Part shown: piece after piece, positions 28,495-30,095 of the stretch
Layout of the letters: each line of letters opens with the position of its first letter
How positions within the stretch are numbered: position 1 is the stretch's first letter
Virus record (IMG/VR): IMGVR_UViG_3300009417_000016
Span: 1-30,095 of that record
Strand: one strand, 5' to 3'
From: a virus
Length of the DNA stretch: 30,095 bases
Notes under the pieces: generated by a model
Database searches by the model: none
The model's input: the letters and a program-made list of their open reading frames with translations, nothing else
Told to the model about the DNA's origin: nothing
Made by a program: the position numbers and the translations under genes

Positions 28495-30095
28495 AACATT
28501 TAAAATTAGTAGTAGTAGCGTTGTTATTTTCAATTATAGCAAGCGCACAAAGTGGCTTAAAATCTCTAGAGATTAAAGAAGTAAGCGAAATTACACCTGT
28601 AGGTTTAGATCTTAGAATGATGGTTTGGGATAGCTTAAACTTTGGTAAAGTAAAATATGCAAAGCTGAGTGAAATTGCAGCAGCATTAGGGATTACAAAC
28701 ACAGCAGAATTAAATGATCTTAGTGCAGCTGTGGTTTGGGATTCTGTGCCAAATCCGTTTATAACTAGAGCTTCAGTATTACAACACCAGGCTTATTTTA
28801 ATATTACCAAATCTCAAATTACAGATTTTGTAGAGGCTAATCCTGGCTTAGATGATGTTACAAGTGTAGATGATACATCTACCAGACCATTTATTGCAAG
28901 TGGCACTAATGGAACTACAGAAGTTGGCGGAGGCTATTTGAGTGTGTTTGGATTAAATAATCGTTTTTTTCAGATTAATCAAGCGGATGATCGCATGTAC
29001 TTTAGAGGTAGTAACAATACATTAAATTGGTTAAACCTGCCAAACTTTACGAGCTCATCGCTGAGCTGGAGTTTCCCTGAAGCTTCTGGTACTTTTGTTG
29101 TAGAAGTTGATCCTTCTGGTTTTAGTGGTAATTTATCATCTACGGATGACACCTACCAAAAAGTGGCACAGAAATTTGATGCGTTTAATTCTGGTGCTGG
29201 CTCAGGACTGCAAAACATTGTAGAGGATTTGTCACCACAATTAGGCGAGGACTTAGACCTAAATGGTAACAATATTGTAAGCGGTGCATCCGATTTCATA
29301 TATTTTAAATTAGGTTCAGAAGAATTATTAACAATAGCACCTTTTAACGTAGCGATAGGAAAAAACGATACTTATCAGGCTAATTTAAGGTTGTTTGGTG
29401 GCCCTGGAACAGGAGGTAATATGTTTTTTTATAATGGAAATTTTGATGATACTAATACGGACTTTTGGCAACTTATAGCTGATGAAGATTTTAAAATTTT
29501 TAATAGTGGTAATTCTAGTACAACTCCCGCTTTAGCGATAGATGATTTAACTAATGTGGTAAGTGCGCCTTTAATGAGTGATGCAGACATCAATAGTTTT
29601 GGTGATAATGCTCTTATAACAAAACGCTATTTTGATAATAATTCAGGTGGTAGTTCATCCTCTGACTATATAGGTAACATATCTTTAACTTCCAATATAT
29701 TAAGTTTTTCAGCAATAGGTACTGCATTTGATGGTAGTGTTGATTTATCTGCTTACGACCAAGAAGCAGATGAAGTAACATTCACACCCTATTTAGAAAA
29801 TACAGCTACAGATGTACAAGGTGCAATACAAAGTAATAAGGATGAAATAAATGCTTTAGAAGCCTCTATACCAAGTAACATAATAGACGTTATAGAAATT
29901 ACAGCAGATACGACTTTAGTAGAAGCAGACATTAAAGCAGGAAAAGTATTTGTAATTGTTGGTGATATAGACACAACAATAACATTACCAGAAATTACAA
30001 CTACTGAATTTACACCTATAACTATACATCAAGAAGGTACAGGTACAGCTACAGTTATTCCAAGTGAAAACGTTAATCAAAAACAATACGAACAA
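28491..30095 (+). CDS. Tail fibre protein, N-terminal part, signal-peptide-like start (runs off the window)
   Basis: Open for 535 codons to the last base. The first 19 residues, MKHLKLVVVALLFSIIASA, followed by Q, form a standard Sec signal peptide (cleavage after ASA), unusual for a virion protein made in the cytoplasm. The rest is rich in Gly, Ser, Asn and Thr with strand repeats, e.g. SGASDFIYFKLGSEELLT, and YLENTATDVQGAIQSNKDEI near 29800, the (A)TDVQ.AI helical motif common in phage tail fibres. It would carry receptor recognition at its missing C-terminus. Translationally coupled to the previous gene. Confidence 0.75.
   Translation, partial: MKHLKLVVVALLFSIIASAQSGLKSLEIKEVSEITPVGLDLRMMVWDSLNFGKVKYAKLSEIAAALGITNTAELNDLSAAVVWDSVPNPFITRASVLQHQAYFNITKSQITDFVEANPGLDDVTSVDDTSTRPFIASGTNGTTEVGGGYLSVFGLNNRFFQINQADDRMYFRGSNNTLNWLNLPNFTSSSLSWSFPEASGTFVVEVDPSGFSGNLSSTDDTYQKVAQKFDAFNSGAGSGLQNIVEDLSPQLGEDLDLNGNNIVSGASDFIYFKLGSEELLTIAPFNVAIGKNDTYQANLRLFGGPGTGGNMFFYNGNFDDTNTDFWQLIADEDFKIFNSGNSSTTPALAIDDLTNVVSAPLMSDADINSFGDNALITKRYFDNNSGGSSSSDYIGNISLTSNILSFSAIGTAFDGSVDLSAYDQEADEVTFTPYLENTATDVQGAIQSNKDEINALEASIPSNIIDVIEITADTTLVEADIKAGKVFVIVGDIDTTITLPEITTTEFTPITIHQEGTGTATVIPSENVNQKQYEQ

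Larger units (their letters stand above)
118..30095. mobile_element. Mu-like transposable prophage, left end to tail fibre (right end outside window)
   Basis: The block carries a DDE-type MuA-like transposase, a MuB-like ATPase, DUF3164, Mu-type terminase subunits, a DUF935 portal, gpF- and gpG-like proteins, a protease/scaffold, DUF2586 sheath, tube, tape measure and baseplate genes: the module set of a Mu-like myophage. The left boundary at 118 is placed where an NRPS reading frame breaks off and the sequence begins 5'-TG, as Mu-family ends do. No integrase gene is present, which fits transposition. The tail fibre gene is still open at the last base, so the right end, any further fibre genes and possible diversity-generating elements are not visible. 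Confidence 0.95.

Noticed and set aside
28491-30095. Diversity-generating retroelement in the tail fibre region
   Set aside because: Bacteroides Hankyphage, another transposable phage, has one, but no reverse transcriptase or template repeat is seen here; the window ends before the fibre C-terminus.

Overview
The window holds the left end and about 30 kb of a Mu-like transposable prophage (contractile-tail type) integrated in a flavobacterial (Bacteroidota) chromosome. The host assignment rests on low GC, Bacteroidota-type promoters (TTG, about 20 nt, TAnnTTTG), sparse Shine-Dalgarno sites and Bacteroidota-style protein families. Bases 1-117 are the broken end of a host non-ribosomal peptide synthetase gene. 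The prophage starts at 118 with the 5'-TG typical of Mu-family ends. Its right end lies beyond the window.

Layout. (1) 118-668: non-coding left end with short direct repeats. (2) 669-1194: leftward XRE-type repressor and the early promoter/operator region. (3) 1195-8290: rightward early operon with a MuA-like transposase, a MuB-like ATPase, a second RadA/DnaB-like ATPase, a DUF3164 protein, a possible GemA-like protein, a replication-protein-like C-terminal domain and many small genes that overlap as ATGA or TAATG. (4) 8317-11704: accessory genes (a DGQHR/ParB-like protein, an HD phosphohydrolase, and two genes each followed by the same palindromic repeat unit, like cassettes). (5) 11705-12130: a putative structured RNA and a small HTH-like gene under a promoter with a perfect 16-bp dyad. 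(6) 12119-17865, leftward: baseplate gp46-like protein, small and large terminase, neck proteins, gpG-like protein, portal and gpF-like protein. (7) 18054-30095, rightward: prohead protease/scaffold, major capsid protein, lysis genes, sheath, tube, tail chaperone with frameshift, tape measure, baseplate hub and spike, LysM protein and a tail fibre that runs off the end.

How it works together. The repressor and early promoter should control transposase and ATPase expression, giving replicative transposition. The small HTH protein is placed where Mu keeps its Mor/C activators. Its own promoter and that of the leftward head operon share a dyad, a TAGTTTTG element and a start codon exactly 5 nt later, which suggests activator control and leaderless messages. 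Structural genes then diverge from 17.9 kb.

The most striking observations are: a complete -1 frameshift signal at the portal stop codon (heptamer G GGA AAG, 5-nt spacer, perfect 14-bp stem) that would fuse the portal to the gpF-like protein, whose upstream open frame has no conventional start; a canonical A AAA AAG signal in the tail chaperone; a 138-nt candidate pseudoknot RNA; paired cassette-like repeat units; and signal-peptide-like N-termini on the tail chaperone and tail fibre.
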